Shown here: positions 1 to 9,277 of the stretch, piece by piece
Layout of the letters: the number at the start of each line of letters is the position of its first letter
Numbering within the stretch: the stretch's first letter is position 1
Assembly (NCBI RefSeq): GCF_001939075.1
Contig: NZ_MPTA01000001.1
Coordinates: 434,001 to 498,000 of the forward strand
Origin: Paenisporosarcina indica
Lineage (GTDB): Bacteria; Bacillota; Bacilli; Bacillales_A; Planococcaceae
Direction: 5' to 3'
DNA: 64,000 nucleotides
The notes under the pieces: generated by a model
What the model saw: the letters and a program-made list of their open reading frames with translations, nothing else
Told to the model about the DNA's origin: nothing
Database searches by the model: none
Translations under genes and position numbers: made by a program

Positions 1-986
1 TCGATTTTTTCACAATACCTCATTTACAGGAATGTATGTTCTGTTTTGATCTGAAAAAAGAGAACGTCTTTCAATCTTGAAAAGGTTCAAGGGTTGAAAA
101 TATTACTCTCATGAAAATGGTCCATCAATTTTGCGGATGGCAGCATAACGAAAAATTGAATAGTTGGTTATGTGCTCGAGATGAATCCCTCGCATTGTTC
201 GATAACTGGATGATAGTCCTCGCTAGAAATGGCTAGGAAGATATTTACGAAGATTATCGAAAATATGCGAATGATGAATCTATCAAAATGGGACCAGAAC
301 TATATAAACGAATTTTTTTGTATTCAGAGAAAGGGACATGAAGGAGGAGAGAGATTAAATGTCGTGCCTGGGACGAAGTGGATAAAAAAATGTGGATCAC
401 CGGTCAAGAAGATGAAACAGATGAAAAAACTGCTGGAACATTCTAAACGTACTGTTCAAGAAAATACAGAAGGATGATGAGAAAGAAAGAAGTCCTCATG
501 TTCCATGTGCTTAGTGATGAATTACCGCACGCTGATGAGCTTTAAAGATGCCTGGCAGGGATTTCCTTTAATCACTGTGTGAGAGAGTTCTACAGACATG
601 CTAGGGGCTGAATTGGTATCTATCCAATGAGATAATAAAATAACGGTTCTAAAATTTAATATCAAACGTGATGTTGATGGTAAAGGCAGCAAACTTTATT
701 TATTTGCAGGTGAAAATGTGTTTTTGATTCTATAACCTTCTCAAATTACGATTGATGAGTTTTACGAGGATGATCATGAGGGAAGTCGAATATCAAGTGG
801 ACACTGATGGCAGTGTTAATGTAAATCAACTATCCATTGATGATGAAGTGGGAGATTTCGATTATGTAGAAGATTAAACTGAACTTACCTCCAATGGGTG
901 AAATTATATAAATAGTTGGATAATCCTCGGCACGATGTTCATGTTCGTGCTGTGGCTCCTCATAAACCAGAATAGGAATTGATTAA
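1..986. other. Decayed, gene-poor accessory stretch with phage-like fragments
   Basis: No intact gene of convincing length is visible here. On the plus strand, short reading frames are interrupted by stops and frameshifts. One frame runs from the ATG at 111 to a stop at 339-341 with an in-frame TAG at 234. A second piece, 345-446, looks like the start of a YopX-type phage protein. A third (770-877, 35 codons) reads as an acidic peptide ending DFDYVED. Another fragment near 925-973 reads NPRHDVHVRAVAPHKPE before a stop. The pattern of readable pieces separated by stops suggests several degraded accessory genes, probably of phage origin. That origin is an inference. The window starts inside this stretch, so its left limit is unknown. 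Confidence 0.5.
345..446 (+). pseudogene. Remnant resembling the N-terminus of a phage YopX-family protein
   Basis: The frame reads RRREIKCRAWDEVDKKMWIT and stops at 444-446 after about 33 codons. The segment REIK-x-RAWD-x-x-x-KKM is typical of the beginning of YopX-family proteins found in Bacillus phages. Intact members are usually well over 100 residues, and here there is no start codon in frame and the rest of the protein is missing. The function of YopX proteins is not established. The match rests on one short motif, so the call is tentative. Confidence 0.35.
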
Positions 987-1160
987 ATGGCTAAGTTAAA
1001 GTTGCGTGAAAAAGGAGAATCTTTTAGTCCTTCAGTAACTGTGCATAAATCACGGAATGGGGTTCCTACCAATTTTGAAATTGGTGGTCATAAGTACGCT
1101 TTAGTTCACGTACCAAATAACAAAGGGAAAGATAATACTAAGAAGAAACCCCGGAGTTGA
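987..1160 (+). CDS. Hypothetical 57-aa protein, possibly a fragment
   Basis: A 57-codon frame starts at ATG 987, with an AGGA about nine bases upstream, and ends at TGA 1158-1160. The product is basic and hydrophilic (MAKLKLREKGESFSPS near the start, IGGHKYALVHVPNNKGK in the middle) with no signal peptide or membrane segment. It lies directly after broken frames, so it may be the surviving end of a longer gene. I do not recognise the family. Confidence 0.35.
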   Translation: MAKLKLREKGESFSPSVTVHKSRNGVPTNFEIGGHKYALVHVPNNKGKDNTKKKPRS

Positions 1161-1174
1161 CTGAAACTGTACAA

Positions 1175-1201
1175 CAAAAAAACCTCCTATTGAAAGAGGT
1201 T
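1175..1201 (-). terminator. Rho-independent terminator of the minus-strand small gene
   Basis: On the minus strand GAGGTT (1201-1196) pairs with AACCTC (1186-1181) and is followed by a run of U (A-tract 1175-1180 on the plus strand). It overlaps the stop codon of the 1200-1433 gene. Confidence 0.6.
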
Positions 1202-1433
1202 AACTAGTAATATCTGTATTTGTTACAAGTTGGATTCTTTCTGCAGCTTTACCAAGGTCATCATATAACTCAATTGTGTTTGTTGCTAAATTGGTAATTT
1301 CAATTGTACTGGTATCCCTTAAACATCTTACGACTATTTGAGGTTGACCCTTAATGCTAAAAGTGTGTTTAATCTCTACATTATTGTACTTACAAAGTGT
1401 TTTCAGCATTACAATTAAATTATTTTTGGACAT
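1200..1433 (-). CDS. Hypothetical 77-aa protein
   Basis: This is the only clear minus-strand gene in the window. The chosen start is the ATG at 1433 (protein begins MSKNNLIVMLKTL). A strong ribosome-binding site, GGAAGGGGAA, lies just upstream, inside the longer frame that could begin at 1451. The 77-residue product is soluble-looking, with a hydrophobic start, one Cys-Leu-Arg turn and repeated Ile-Thr/Thr-Ile strands. I do not recognise the family. A terminator hairpin overlaps its stop codon, so it appears to be a self-contained monocistronic unit. Its orientation against the surrounding gene flow, and its neighbours being phage-like debris, suggest an accessory gene. Confidence 0.6.
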   Translation of the reverse strand: MSKNNLIVMLKTLCKYNNVEIKHTFSIKGQPQIVVRCLRDTSTIEITNLATNTIELYDDLGKAAERIQLVTNTDITS

Positions 1434-1999
1434 TTTATTTTCCCCTTCCATTAGTGGAAGAGGACTAAGAAAAGTCCAAAGGTTTCCAGTATTTATTAAT
1501 TAAGTATAACACATTATTGATATATATGTAGAATTATGGTAACTACTTCACAGTTCAACGATAAGCAACGACAAAGGAGGGTCATAAACGCATACAAAAA
1601 AACGTCAGAAAATGATATATAAACTCGTAGTAATTGAGTCGTGACTTTTAATGGAAAGTGGGTGAGTATATGTATGAATGGTTGCGGGGTTATCAGAAAT
1701 TAGAAATCAAAGTATATTAATTCACTTCTATTATATTTACTATCAATTATTTTATTGATTATATCTTTTGAAGTCTTTTCTAATAAAGGAATCATTTTCG
1801 AAGTTTCATTAATAGCCTTTCTAATTTAAAACATTTGTACCACTATTCATACATAAAGTCACGTCCAATCGGGTGTGGCTATTTATTATACTTTTCTATT
1901 ATAATATTTAAAATATTTGTAAAATAAAAAGGATTTTTGTAGATAATGCAGAATATTACTGTGTACGAAGAAATTTCTAAGGAAAGGAGATTGGAATTT
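1434..1999. other. Intergenic stretch between two accessory genes
   Basis: It is AT-rich and has no gene of convincing length. The only coding-like piece is a 16-codon frame at 1670-1720 (MYEWLRGYQKLEIKVY), preceded by GGGTGAG at a good distance. It could be the first codons of a longer phage-type protein that has been cut off. No repeat, tRNA or IS end is visible. Confidence 0.45.
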
Positions 2000-2158
2000 A
2001 TGAAAAAGAAAAAGTCAATGTTTTCTATCTTGGGCCTTTTATTAGTTTTGAGTTTATCATTTGGTAGCAGTGCAAGTGCAGGACCAGTTGATTGGGAGCC
2101 TGATCCACCAAAGCCACCACCAACTAAGTGCGTAAAAGCACCTTGCCCATTATTTTAA
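2000..2158 (+). CDS. Small secreted proline/cysteine peptide precursor
   Basis: The start is the ATG at 2000, placed by an AAGGAGA about ten bases upstream; an in-frame ATG at 1946 lacks such a site. The 52-residue product begins MKKKKSMF, followed by a hydrophobic core (ILGLLLVLSLSFG) and an AxA signal-peptidase site (SSASAG). This predicts export by Sec and release of a peptide of about 24 residues. The mature part is proline-rich (PDPPKPPPTK) and ends CVKAPCPLF, with two cysteines that could form one disulfide. A strong terminator follows directly, so it is a single-gene unit. It might be a signalling, antimicrobial or cell-wall peptide; nothing in the sequence decides this. I do not recognise a named family. 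Confidence 0.65.
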   Translation: MKKKKSMFSILGLLLVLSLSFGSSASAGPVDWEPDPPKPPPTKCVKAPCPLF

Positions 2159-2166
2159 TTAATTTT

Positions 2167-2205
2167 AAAAAGCATCGAATCTAAAACGATCGGTGCTTTT
2201 TCTAT
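2167..2205 (+). terminator. Terminator of the small secreted peptide gene
   Basis: A stem of 12 pairs (2167-2178 with 2190-2201, one G-T pair) has an 11-base loop and ends in a T-run. It lies eight bases after the stop codon. The A-run on the left arm could let it act in both directions. Confidence 0.85.
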
Positions 2206-2282
2206 GTCGAAAAATGAATAGAAGGAGGCTAAGTCACAGTCACATTATTATGATGTAAATTTTTCGAATACATAAAAGGTGT

Positions 2283-2357
2283 GTGAGTAAATTGATTAAT
2301 ATTGGATTGATTCTTACCGTATTTGTTACGATACCAATTTTAATTATTACGGTGTAA
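2283..2357 (+). CDS. Possible 24-aa single-span membrane peptide
   Basis: The frame starts with GTG at 2283, a few bases after AAAAGG. It reads MSKLINIGLILTVFVTIPIL and ends in four more hydrophobic or neutral residues. It is almost entirely one membrane span with a single Lys at the front. A good terminator begins 35 bases after the stop, which supports a real short transcript. Tiny hydrophobic peptides of this kind occur as type I toxins and holin-like peptides in Bacilli, but no antisense RNA is recognisable here. The frame could also arise by chance in AT-rich DNA. Confidence 0.3.
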   Translation: MSKLINIGLILTVFVTIPILIITV

Positions 2358-2391
2358 TTAAAAGAAAGAACCTAAAACGTTAAGTATATGA

Positions 2392-2418
2392 AGTCTACTC
2401 ATTTGAGTGGGCTTTTTT
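2392..2418 (+). terminator. Rho-independent terminator
   Basis: AGTCTACTC (2392-2400) pairs along its full length with GAGTGGGCT (2405-2413), using two G-T pairs, with a four-base loop and a T-run. It follows the possible tiny membrane peptide frame. Confidence 0.8.
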
Positions 2419-2729
2419 ATTACAATAGGTACTGCGTCTGCCTATACCGCGATGAAATTTGAACGCGCCGGACAAAGTGCTTATTTTCGTTTTCTTCTAG
2501 TCACTGAGTGACCAAAAAGTGACCGACGAAATGAATTTATAGAAATTAATATAGTATAAATTGAAGCAAGATTTTGTTGAAATGTCGAAAGAAGTTGTTA
2601 CATCAAGGAATACGATTAAAAATACCTTCTATTAAAGTCTTACTTGCATTATCCTAGAAACTGTTATACATTTTGCAACAGGTATTTCTTTTATTGATTT
2701 ATAAGGAACCTCTATAAGGAGGCACATAC

Positions 2730-4805
2730 ATGTCGGATTTTTTAGTGATTGTGGAATCGCCAGCCAAAGCGAAAACAATTGAACGTTACCTTGGCAAAAA
2801 ATACAAAGTGAAAGCATCACTTGGTCATGTTCGTGATTTACCACGGAGCCAAATGGGCGTAGATGTAGAAAATGATTACACACCAAAGTACATTACCATT
2901 CGTGGCAAAGGCCCGATTTTACAAGATTTAAAATCAGCAGCCAAAAAAGCGAAGAAAATTTATCTCGCGGCTGACCCGGATCGAGAAGGCGAAGCAATTG
3001 CTTGGCATCTCGCGAATTCATTAAACATTGATATTGAATCAGATTGTCGCGTGGTCTTTAATGAAATCACTAAAGACGCGATTAAAGAATCATTTAAACA
3101 CCCTCGTCCAATTGATATGGACTTAGTTGATGCACAACAAGCTCGACGAATTTTAGATCGACTGGTTGGATACAACATTAGTCCAATACTATGGAAGAAA
3201 GTCAAAAAAGGATTATCAGCAGGTCGTGTACAATCAGTAGCTTTGCGACTGATTATTGACCGCGAAAACGAAATAAAAAACTTCCAACCAGAAGAATACT
3301 GGTCAATAGAAGGAAGTTTTGAAAAAGGGAAGAAAAGCTTTGATGCACTTTATTTTGGAAATGGTGCTGAAAAAGTAAAATTAACGAATGAAGCACAAGT
3401 AAAAGAGATTTTAAGCAATTTAAAAGGTGATAAGTTTGAAGTAACAAGTGTAGTGAAAAAAGAACGTAAACGTAATCCAGCACCATCCTTCACTACTTCT
3501 TCACTTCAACAAGAAGCAGCTCGTAAACTAAACTTCCGAGCACGAAAAACAATGATGCTTGCACAACAACTATATGAAGGATTAAATGTTGGAAAGGAAG
3601 GGACAGTTGGGTTAATTACGTATATGCGTACCGATTCAACGAGAATATCTGACACAGCGAAAAAGGATGCGCATTCATACATCGAAGAATCATACGGCAA
3701 AGAATTTGTGACAACATCGACTGCACCAGAAAAACAGTCTAAAAAATCACAAGATGCGCATGAAGCTATTCGACCGACGAGTGTACTACGTTCACCTGAT
3801 CAACTGAAAGCAATCTTATCGAAAGACTTATTCCGCTTATATAAATTAATTTGGGAACGTTTCTTAGCAAGTCAAATGGCTTCAGCTGTACTAGATACAG
3901 TGACCATCGATTTAAATAATGAAAATGTGGTGTTCCGTGCAAATGGATCTCAAGTGAAATTCCCTGGTTTTATGAAGTTGTATATTGAAGGTAACGATGA
4001 TCAAGAAGAAGAAAAAGATCGCATCTTACCAGATATGGAAAAAGGTGATTTTGTTAAAAAGCTTGAAATTGAACCGAAACAACATTTTACACAACCACCT
4101 CCTCGTTATTCAGAAGCACGGCTTGTGAAGACGTTGGAAGAGTTAGGGATAGGTCGACCGTCTACTTATGCACCTACGCTTGATACTATTCAAAAACGAG
4201 GTTATGTCACACTCGAAGCAAAACGCTTTATTCCCACCGAACTTGGTGGAATTGTACATCAACTTGTATTAGAGTTCTTCCCGAATGTTATTGATATTGA
4301 GTTTACGGCTCAAATGGAGAAGGACTTGGATAGCGTGGAAGAAGGCCAAGAAAAATGGGTTCACATCATTGACAAGTTTTATCAAGACTTTGAAAAACAT
4401 GTGACACATGCCGACGAAGCGATGGAAAAAGTCGTGATCAAAGACGAGCCTGCTGGAGAAGATTGTGAAAAATGTAATTCTGCTATGGTCTTTAAATTAG
4501 GCCGATACGGGAAATTTATGGCGTGTAGCAATTTCCCGGATTGCCGAAACACGAAAGCAATCGTTAAAAATATCGGAGTAACTTGTCCTTCATGTAAAGA
4601 AGGCGAAGTTGTTGAACGTAAAAGTAAGACGAAACGCATATTTTATGGGTGTGAGCGCTATCCAACATGTGAGTTTGTTTCATGGGACAAGCCAATAAGT
4701 CGTCCATGTCCAAAATGTAATTCTTTACTTGTTGAGAAAAAGCTAAAAAAAGGGAATCAAATTCAATGTACTGAATGTGATTACAAAGAAGATGCGCAAG
4801 CGTAA
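2730..4805 (+). CDS. topA: DNA topoisomerase I (type IA)
   Basis: This 691-residue enzyme relaxes negatively supercoiled DNA by passing strands through a transient single-strand break. The TOPRIM domain is at the front, with the acidic VESPAKAKT (residues 8-16) and DPDREGE (82-88) metal-binding motifs. The catalytic tyrosine is Y298 in YMRTDS. The C-terminus (about 570-690) carries three four-cysteine zinc ribbons, the usual Bacillus number. The start is fixed by AGGAGG seven bases upstream. Length and domain order are normal for Bacilli. It begins a block shared with B. subtilis (topA, trmFO, xerC, hslV, hslU, codY), although dprA, which precedes it there, is missing from the upstream 2.7 kb. 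Confidence 0.98.
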   Translation: MSDFLVIVESPAKAKTIERYLGKKYKVKASLGHVRDLPRSQMGVDVENDYTPKYITIRGKGPILQDLKSAAKKAKKIYLAADPDREGEAIAWHLANSLNIDIESDCRVVFNEITKDAIKESFKHPRPIDMDLVDAQQARRILDRLVGYNISPILWKKVKKGLSAGRVQSVALRLIIDRENEIKNFQPEEYWSIEGSFEKGKKSFDALYFGNGAEKVKLTNEAQVKEILSNLKGDKFEVTSVVKKERKRNPAPSFTTSSLQQEAARKLNFRARKTMMLAQQLYEGLNVGKEGTVGLITYMRTDSTRISDTAKKDAHSYIEESYGKEFVTTSTAPEKQSKKSQDAHEAIRPTSVLRSPDQLKAILSKDLFRLYKLIWERFLASQMASAVLDTVTIDLNNENVVFRANGSQVKFPGFMKLYIEGNDDQEEEKDRILPDMEKGDFVKKLEIEPKQHFTQPPPRYSEARLVKTLEELGIGRPSTYAPTLDTIQKRGYVTLEAKRFIPTELGGIVHQLVLEFFPNVIDIEFTAQMEKDLDSVEEGQEKWVHIIDKFYQDFEKHVTHADEAMEKVVIKDEPAGEDCEKCNSAMVFKLGRYGKFMACSNFPDCRNTKAIVKNIGVTCPSCKEGEVVERKSKTKRIFYGCERYPTCEFVSWDKPISRPCPKCNSLLVEKKLKKGNQIQCTECDYKEDAQA

Positions 4806-4822
4806 TATAAAAAAGGTTGGTG

Positions 4823-6136
4823 TTGAAATTGACAATCGTCAATGTAATTGGAGCAGGATTAGCTGGTAGTGAAGCCGCTTGGCAAATAGCAAAAAGAGGT
4901 GTTCGTGTTCGATTATTTGAAATGCGACCGGTTAAACAAACACCTGCTCACCATACGGATAAATTCGCAGAACTTGTCTGCTCAAATTCTTTACGTGCCA
5001 ACACATTAACGAATGCCGTCGGCGTTATAAAGGAAGAAATGAGAATGTTGGATTCTGTGATTATTGGAGCTGCGGACCAATGTGCAGTTCCAGCAGGGGG
5101 TGCCCTTGCTGTTGATCGTCATGAATTCTCAGCGTATGTAACGGAAAAAGTGAAAAACCATCCACTTGTAGAAGTTATCAATGAAGAAGTAACGGAAATT
5201 CCTGAAGGGATTACCATCATTTCAACAGGACCATTAACTTCACCTGCACTAGCTGAAAAAATTCAACAATTGACTGGACAAGACTATCTATACTTTTACG
5301 ATGCAGCAGCTCCAATTGTTGAAAAAGATAGTATCAATATGGACAAAGTATATGTGAAATCTCGCTATGATAAAGGAGAAGCTGCTTATATTAATTGTCC
5401 AATGACAGAAGAAGAATTTGATCGTTTTTATGAAGCGCTGATTTCGGCTGAAGTGGTACCATTAAAAGAATTCGAAAAAGAAGTCTATTTCGAAGGATGT
5501 ATGCCGTTTGAAGTAATGGCTCAGCGAGGTAAAAAAACATTGTTATTTGGTCCAATGAAGCCAGTAGGACTTGCAGATCCTAAAACAGGAAAAGAACCAT
5601 TCGCGGTTGTTCAGTTAAGACAAGACGATGCAGCAGGCACACTTTATAATATTGTCGGTTTTCAGACACATTTAAAATGGGGCCCTCAGAAAGAAGTTTT
5701 GAAGTTAATCCCAGGTCTTGAGGACGTTGAAATTGTCCGTTTTGGAGTGATGCACCGCAACACGTTCATTAACTCACCACGTGTTTTAAAATCTACGTAT
5801 CAATTGAAAACGAACCATCAATTGTTCTTTGCAGGACAAATGACCGGAGTTGAAGGATATGTAGAATCTGCTGGAAGTGGCTTGATAGCAGGCATAAATG
5901 CTGCTAAACTAGCACTTGGAGAAGAATTATTAGTGTTCCCGGAAGAAACTGCACTAGGTAGTATGGCTAGATATATTACGGAAGCTGATCCTAGGAACTT
6001 CCAACCAATGAATGTAAATTTTGGTTTATTTCCTGCATTAACCAAACGTTATAAAACGAAGGAAATGCGTGGGGAAAAGCAGGCCGAACGAGCACTAGGG
6101 ACAATTCGAAATTTTATGAATTCACAATCGATTTGA
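4823..6136 (+). CDS. trmFO: Folate-dependent tRNA (uracil-54-C5)-methyltransferase TrmFO
   Basis: A flavoprotein that makes ribothymidine at position 54 of the tRNA T-loop, using methylenetetrahydrofolate and FAD. The Rossmann motif [13 protein letters not shown] is at the very start. Two cysteines known to matter in the family are present, in ELVCSNSLR and EGCMPFE. Several non-ATG starts are possible: TTG 4817, GTG 4820, TTG 4823 and TTG 4829. I chose TTG 4823 because AAAAGG lies six bases upstream; TTG 4829 is the main alternative and changes only two residues. It sits 17 bases after topA and is probably co-transcribed. A terminator follows directly. Confidence 0.96.
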   Translation: MKLTIVNVIGAGLAGSEAAWQIAKRGVRVRLFEMRPVKQTPAHHTDKFAELVCSNSLRANTLTNAVGVIKEEMRMLDSVIIGAADQCAVPAGGALAVDRHEFSAYVTEKVKNHPLVEVINEEVTEIPEGITIISTGPLTSPALAEKIQQLTGQDYLYFYDAAAPIVEKDSINMDKVYVKSRYDKGEAAYINCPMTEEEFDRFYEALISAEVVPLKEFEKEVYFEGCMPFEVMAQRGKKTLLFGPMKPVGLADPKTGKEPFAVVQLRQDDAAGTLYNIVGFQTHLKWGPQKEVLKLIPGLEDVEIVRFGVMHRNTFINSPRVLKSTYQLKTNHQLFFAGQMTGVEGYVESAGSGLIAGINAAKLALGEELLVFPEETALGSMARYITEADPRNFQPMNVNFGLFPALTKRYKTKEMRGEKQAERALGTIRNFMNSQSI

Positions 6137-6143
6137 TTGCTGA

Positions 6144-6181
6144 AAGCCTCTAATTATTGTTATAATTTAGAGGCTTTTTAT
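6144..6181 (+). terminator. Terminator after trmFO
   Basis: AAGCCTCTAA (6144-6153) pairs with the TTAGAGGCTT arm at 6168-6177, followed by T's. It lies about ten bases after the stop codon. Confidence 0.9.
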
Positions 6182-6327
6182 TTTGCCGAAAATATGAAAT
6201 AGCAAAAGGTTTTCGATGCGTTCCTTCCACCACTTTTCACTTGGACTCTCTAAGGAGATCAAGAAGCCTTAGCAGGTTTAGCCACACTTTTAGTCTTCGA
6301 ACCGAATATTTGGGGGTGAAAATACGA

Positions 6328-7221
6328 ATGTCTCCATCGGAAGCTCTATCTCAGTTTAAAAGCTACATCCAACTTGAGAAAAATTATTCAGAACACACTG
6401 TTCGTGAATATGAATCAGATCTACTCTACTTTTTTGGTTTTTTGCAATCTGAAGGGATTGAAAGCCTTCATGACGTTGAATACATCCACGCAAGACTGTA
6501 CGTCACAAAACTGTACGACGAATCACTTTCGCGTACTTCAATATCAAGAAAAATTTCTGCGATCCGCTCTTTCTTTAAGTTTGGTAACCGAGAATTCGGT
6601 TTAAAAGAAGATGCATTTCGCTCTTTATATCATCCGAAAAAAGAGGAAAGACTTCCTCATTTTTTTTATGAAGAAGAATTACAACAATTATTTCAAGCAA
6701 CTGAAGGCGAAGAATCCATGCCTCTTCGTAATCGAGCGATCCTTGAACTGTTGTATGCAACTGGAATTCGAGTGAGTGAATTAACATCGATAGAACTGCG
6801 AGATATTGATATGCGTCTTGGTATAGTACGCGTGATGGGAAAAGGACGTAAAGAGAGATATGTACCATTTGGTCAATTTGCTCAAGATGCATTGGAACAC
6901 TATATGGACGAAGCACGTCCTAAGTTAATGAAGCAATTAAAGCACAATTTTGTTTTTACGAATATGCGTGGCTTACCTTTAACGCCGCGTGGTGTAAGAT
7001 TTATTTTGACCGACATGGTAGAAAAGGCTTCATTACACACAAAGATTTATCCGCATATGTTGCGACATACATTCGCAACGCATTTGCTAAACAATGGAGC
7101 CGACTTGCGAACAGTGCAAGAATTGCTTGGACATAGTCATCTGTCTTCAACACAAGTTTATACACACGTAACGAAAGAACATTTGCGAAAAACTTATATG
7201 AACGCCCATCCAAGAGCATAA
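6328..7221 (+). CDS. xerC: Tyrosine recombinase XerC (chromosome dimer resolution)
   Basis: A 297-residue site-specific recombinase that with XerD resolves chromosome dimers at dif; the B. subtilis counterpart is CodV. The N-terminal SAM-like domain is followed by the catalytic core, with Arg in TGIRVSEL, Lys in MGKGRKER, HxxR in HMLRHTFAT, His in LGHSHLSS and the nucleophilic Tyr in VYTHV. All five residues are present. The start at ATG 6328 is set by GGGGGTG nine bases upstream. A longer frame from TTG 6241 has no ribosome-binding site and would add a non-conserved 29-residue extension. It is followed 31 bases later by hslV, as in B. subtilis. Confidence 0.95.
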   Translation: MSPSEALSQFKSYIQLEKNYSEHTVREYESDLLYFFGFLQSEGIESLHDVEYIHARLYVTKLYDESLSRTSISRKISAIRSFFKFGNREFGLKEDAFRSLYHPKKEERLPHFFYEEELQQLFQATEGEESMPLRNRAILELLYATGIRVSELTSIELRDIDMRLGIVRVMGKGRKERYVPFGQFAQDALEHYMDEARPKLMKQLKHNFVFTNMRGLPLTPRGVRFILTDMVEKASLHTKIYPHMLRHTFATHLLNNGADLRTVQELLGHSHLSSTQVYTHVTKEHLRKTYMNAHPRA

Positions 7222-7252
7222 TCTAGGATGAGCGAAAGAAGAGGTGAGGATC

Positions 7253-7801
7253 TTGGGAGAAATACATGCAACCACGATATTTGCAATTCAACATAAAGGG
7301 AAATGTGCGATGTCCGGAGATGGCCAAGTTACTTTAGGCAATCAAGTCGTGATGAAACATACTGCGAAAAAAGTAAGACGATTACACAACGGTCAAGTGT
7401 TAGCTGGTTTTGCTGGTTCCGTTGCAGATGCTTTTACTTTGTTTGAAATGTTTGAAACGAAACTCTTGGAGTATAATGGGAATCTTCAACGAGCAGCTGT
7501 CGAACTTGCGCAACAATGGAGAGGCGACAAAATGTTACGTAAACTTGAAGCCATGTTGCTAGTAATGAATGAAGAGACACTATTATTAGTTTCTGGCACA
7601 GGTGAAGTGATCGAACCGGACGATGGAATTCTAGCCATTGGTTCAGGAGGCAACTTCGCATTAGCTGCAGGTCGTGCATTAAAACAGTATGCTGGCGAGT
7701 CCATGAGTGCAAAAGAAATTGCCAAAGCCGCTCTAACTACTGCTGCAGATATTTGTGTATTTACCAACCATCAAATTATTGTGGAGGCGTTAAGTGAATG
7801 A
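7253..7801 (+). CDS. hslV: HslV (ClpQ) peptidase subunit of the HslUV protease
   Basis: A proteasome-like peptidase that forms the chamber of the ATP-dependent HslUV (ClpQY) protease. The product starts [16 protein letters not shown] if TTG 7253 is used, placing a five-residue leader before the Thr-Thr that is the active N-terminus in most HslV. GTG 7244 is an alternative adding three residues. I prefer 7253 because GAGGTGAGG precedes it well and the leader then has the B. subtilis length. Conserved GDGQVT and GSGGN segments are present, and the 182-residue length is normal. It overlaps hslU by four bases (ATGA), indicating translational coupling of the two subunits. Confidence 0.95.
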   Translation: MGEIHATTIFAIQHKGKCAMSGDGQVTLGNQVVMKHTAKKVRRLHNGQVLAGFAGSVADAFTLFEMFETKLLEYNGNLQRAAVELAQQWRGDKMLRKLEAMLLVMNEETLLLVSGTGEVIEPDDGILAIGSGGNFALAAGRALKQYAGESMSAKEIAKAALTTAADICVFTNHQIIVEALSE

Positions 7802-9192
7802 GTAAACAACAATTAACACCTAAGCAAATAACCGAACATTTGGATCGGTATATTGTTGGACAAAAAAATGCGAAAAAATCTGTTGCGGTAGCATTGAGAA
7901 ATCGTTATCGTAGAAGCTTGTTGTCTGATGAAATGAAAAATGAAGTCATTCCGAAAAATATTTTAATGATTGGTCCTACGGGAGTCGGAAAGACAGAAAT
8001 TGCTAGAAGAATTGCAAAACTTACAAATGCCCCATTTATAAAAGTGGAAGCAACTAAGTTTACTGAAGTGGGATATGTTGGACGCGATGTGGAATCTATG
8101 GTTCGCGACTTAACAGAAGCAGCTGTTCGTATTGTGAAAGATGAAATGACTGAAGCAGTAAAAGGTCAAGCAGAGCGTTTAGCAAATGATGTGATTGTTC
8201 GTCTACTCGTTCCATCATTGAAAAAGAAAAATAATGCCCAAAATCCATTTGAGATGTTATTTGGACAAAAAGCTGAAGCTGAAGAAACTACCTCAGATGA
8301 TACAGAGACACGTTTAAAACGCTCTCAAATTGCCGAAGATTTAAGAGATGGAAAACTAGAAGAAGAATGGGTAAACGTTGAAGTAACTGAGCAAATGCCT
8401 TCGATGTTTGATGCTTTCCAAGGTTCGGGTATGGAGGGTATGGGGCAAAATATGCAAGATGCTTTATCTAGCTTTATGCCAAAGAAAAAGAAAAAACGTC
8501 GTTTACAAGTTAAAGATGCACGTCGAATCTTAATAATTGAAGAAGCGAGCAAGCTCATTGATTCAGAAGAAGTGGCTCAAAAGTCAGTAGAGCGTGCTGA
8601 ACAAACGGGGATCATCTTTATTGATGAGATTGATAAGATTGCTAGCAAGGGTGGAAACGGTTCATCTGCGGATGTTTCGCGAGAAGGCGTGCAACGAGAC
8701 ATATTGCCAATCGTCGAAGGGTCGACCGTACAAACGAAATATGGCGCTGTGAAGACAGATTATATGTTATTTGTTGCGGCAGGGGCTTTTCATTCTGCAA
8801 AACCATCTGACTTAATTCCAGAGTTACAAGGGCGTTTCCCTGTGCGTGTTGAATTAGAGAAGTTGACAAAAGAGGATTTTGTACGAATCTTAAAAGAGCC
8901 GGATCACTCTTTAATTCGTCAATATAAATCTTTACTTGAAACTGAGGGAGTTACCTTGGACTTTACAGACAGTGCAATTGAGCGGATTGCTGAAATTGCT
9001 ACTGAAGTGAATCAGGAAACGGATAATATCGGAGCAAGACGTTTGCATACCATTTTAGAGAAATTACTAGAAGAGGTTTCATTCGAAGCTTCAGACATTG
9101 CGCCAGCACATATCGACATTACGCCGACATATGTTGACCAAAAACTAGGGAATATCGTGAAAAATAAGGATTTATCACAATTTATTTTGTAA
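7798..9192 (+). CDS. hslU: HslU (ClpY) ATPase subunit of the HslUV protease
   Basis: The AAA+ unfoldase that feeds proteins to HslV. Walker A is GPTGVGKT (59-66), the pore loop is GYVGRD, and Walker B is FIDEID (about residue 275). The sensor and arginine-finger region follows, in [12 protein letters not shown]. The intermediate domain between the Walker motifs is charged and variable, with a KKKKKR stretch near residue 230. At 464 residues it is full length. It overlaps hslV by ATGA, and codY starts 85 bases later. Confidence 0.97.
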   Translation: MSKQQLTPKQITEHLDRYIVGQKNAKKSVAVALRNRYRRSLLSDEMKNEVIPKNILMIGPTGVGKTEIARRIAKLTNAPFIKVEATKFTEVGYVGRDVESMVRDLTEAAVRIVKDEMTEAVKGQAERLANDVIVRLLVPSLKKKNNAQNPFEMLFGQKAEAEETTSDDTETRLKRSQIAEDLRDGKLEEEWVNVEVTEQMPSMFDAFQGSGMEGMGQNMQDALSSFMPKKKKKRRLQVKDARRILIIEEASKLIDSEEVAQKSVERAEQTGIIFIDEIDKIASKGGNGSSADVSREGVQRDILPIVEGSTVQTKYGAVKTDYMLFVAAGAFHSAKPSDLIPELQGRFPVRVELEKLTKEDFVRILKEPDHSLIRQYKSLLETEGVTLDFTDSAIERIAEIATEVNQETDNIGARRLHTILEKLLEEVSFEASDIAPAHIDITPTYVDQKLGNIVKNKDLSQFIL

Positions 9193-9277
9193 TTCAAGTA
9201 TTAACAGTTTTAAAAACAATTAAAAAAACCTAGAATATTCAGTAAACAGCAACACCCAAATACAGGAGGCCATTATC

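Larger units (their letters stand above)
2206..2729. other. Intergenic region upstream of topA
   Basis: No dprA or other sizeable gene is present. It contains a possible 24-codon membrane peptide frame with its own terminator (listed separately). Around 2440-2545 is a more GC-rich patch with the hyphenated palindrome GTCACTGAGTGAC (2500-2512), followed by a further GTGACC at 2520-2525. This could be a binding site or the scar of an integration event, but no integrase, direct repeat or tRNA end was found to support that. Confidence 0.4.

Noticed and set aside
229-477. 82-codon plus-strand frame near the left end
   Set aside because: No ribosome-binding site and low-complexity Lys/Met-rich product; another frame through the same bases gives the recognisable YopX-like remnant.
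1-2729. Intact prophage or antiphage defence system at the left end
   Set aside because: Only short broken frames are present; no integrase, structural, nuclease or defence genes are recognisable.
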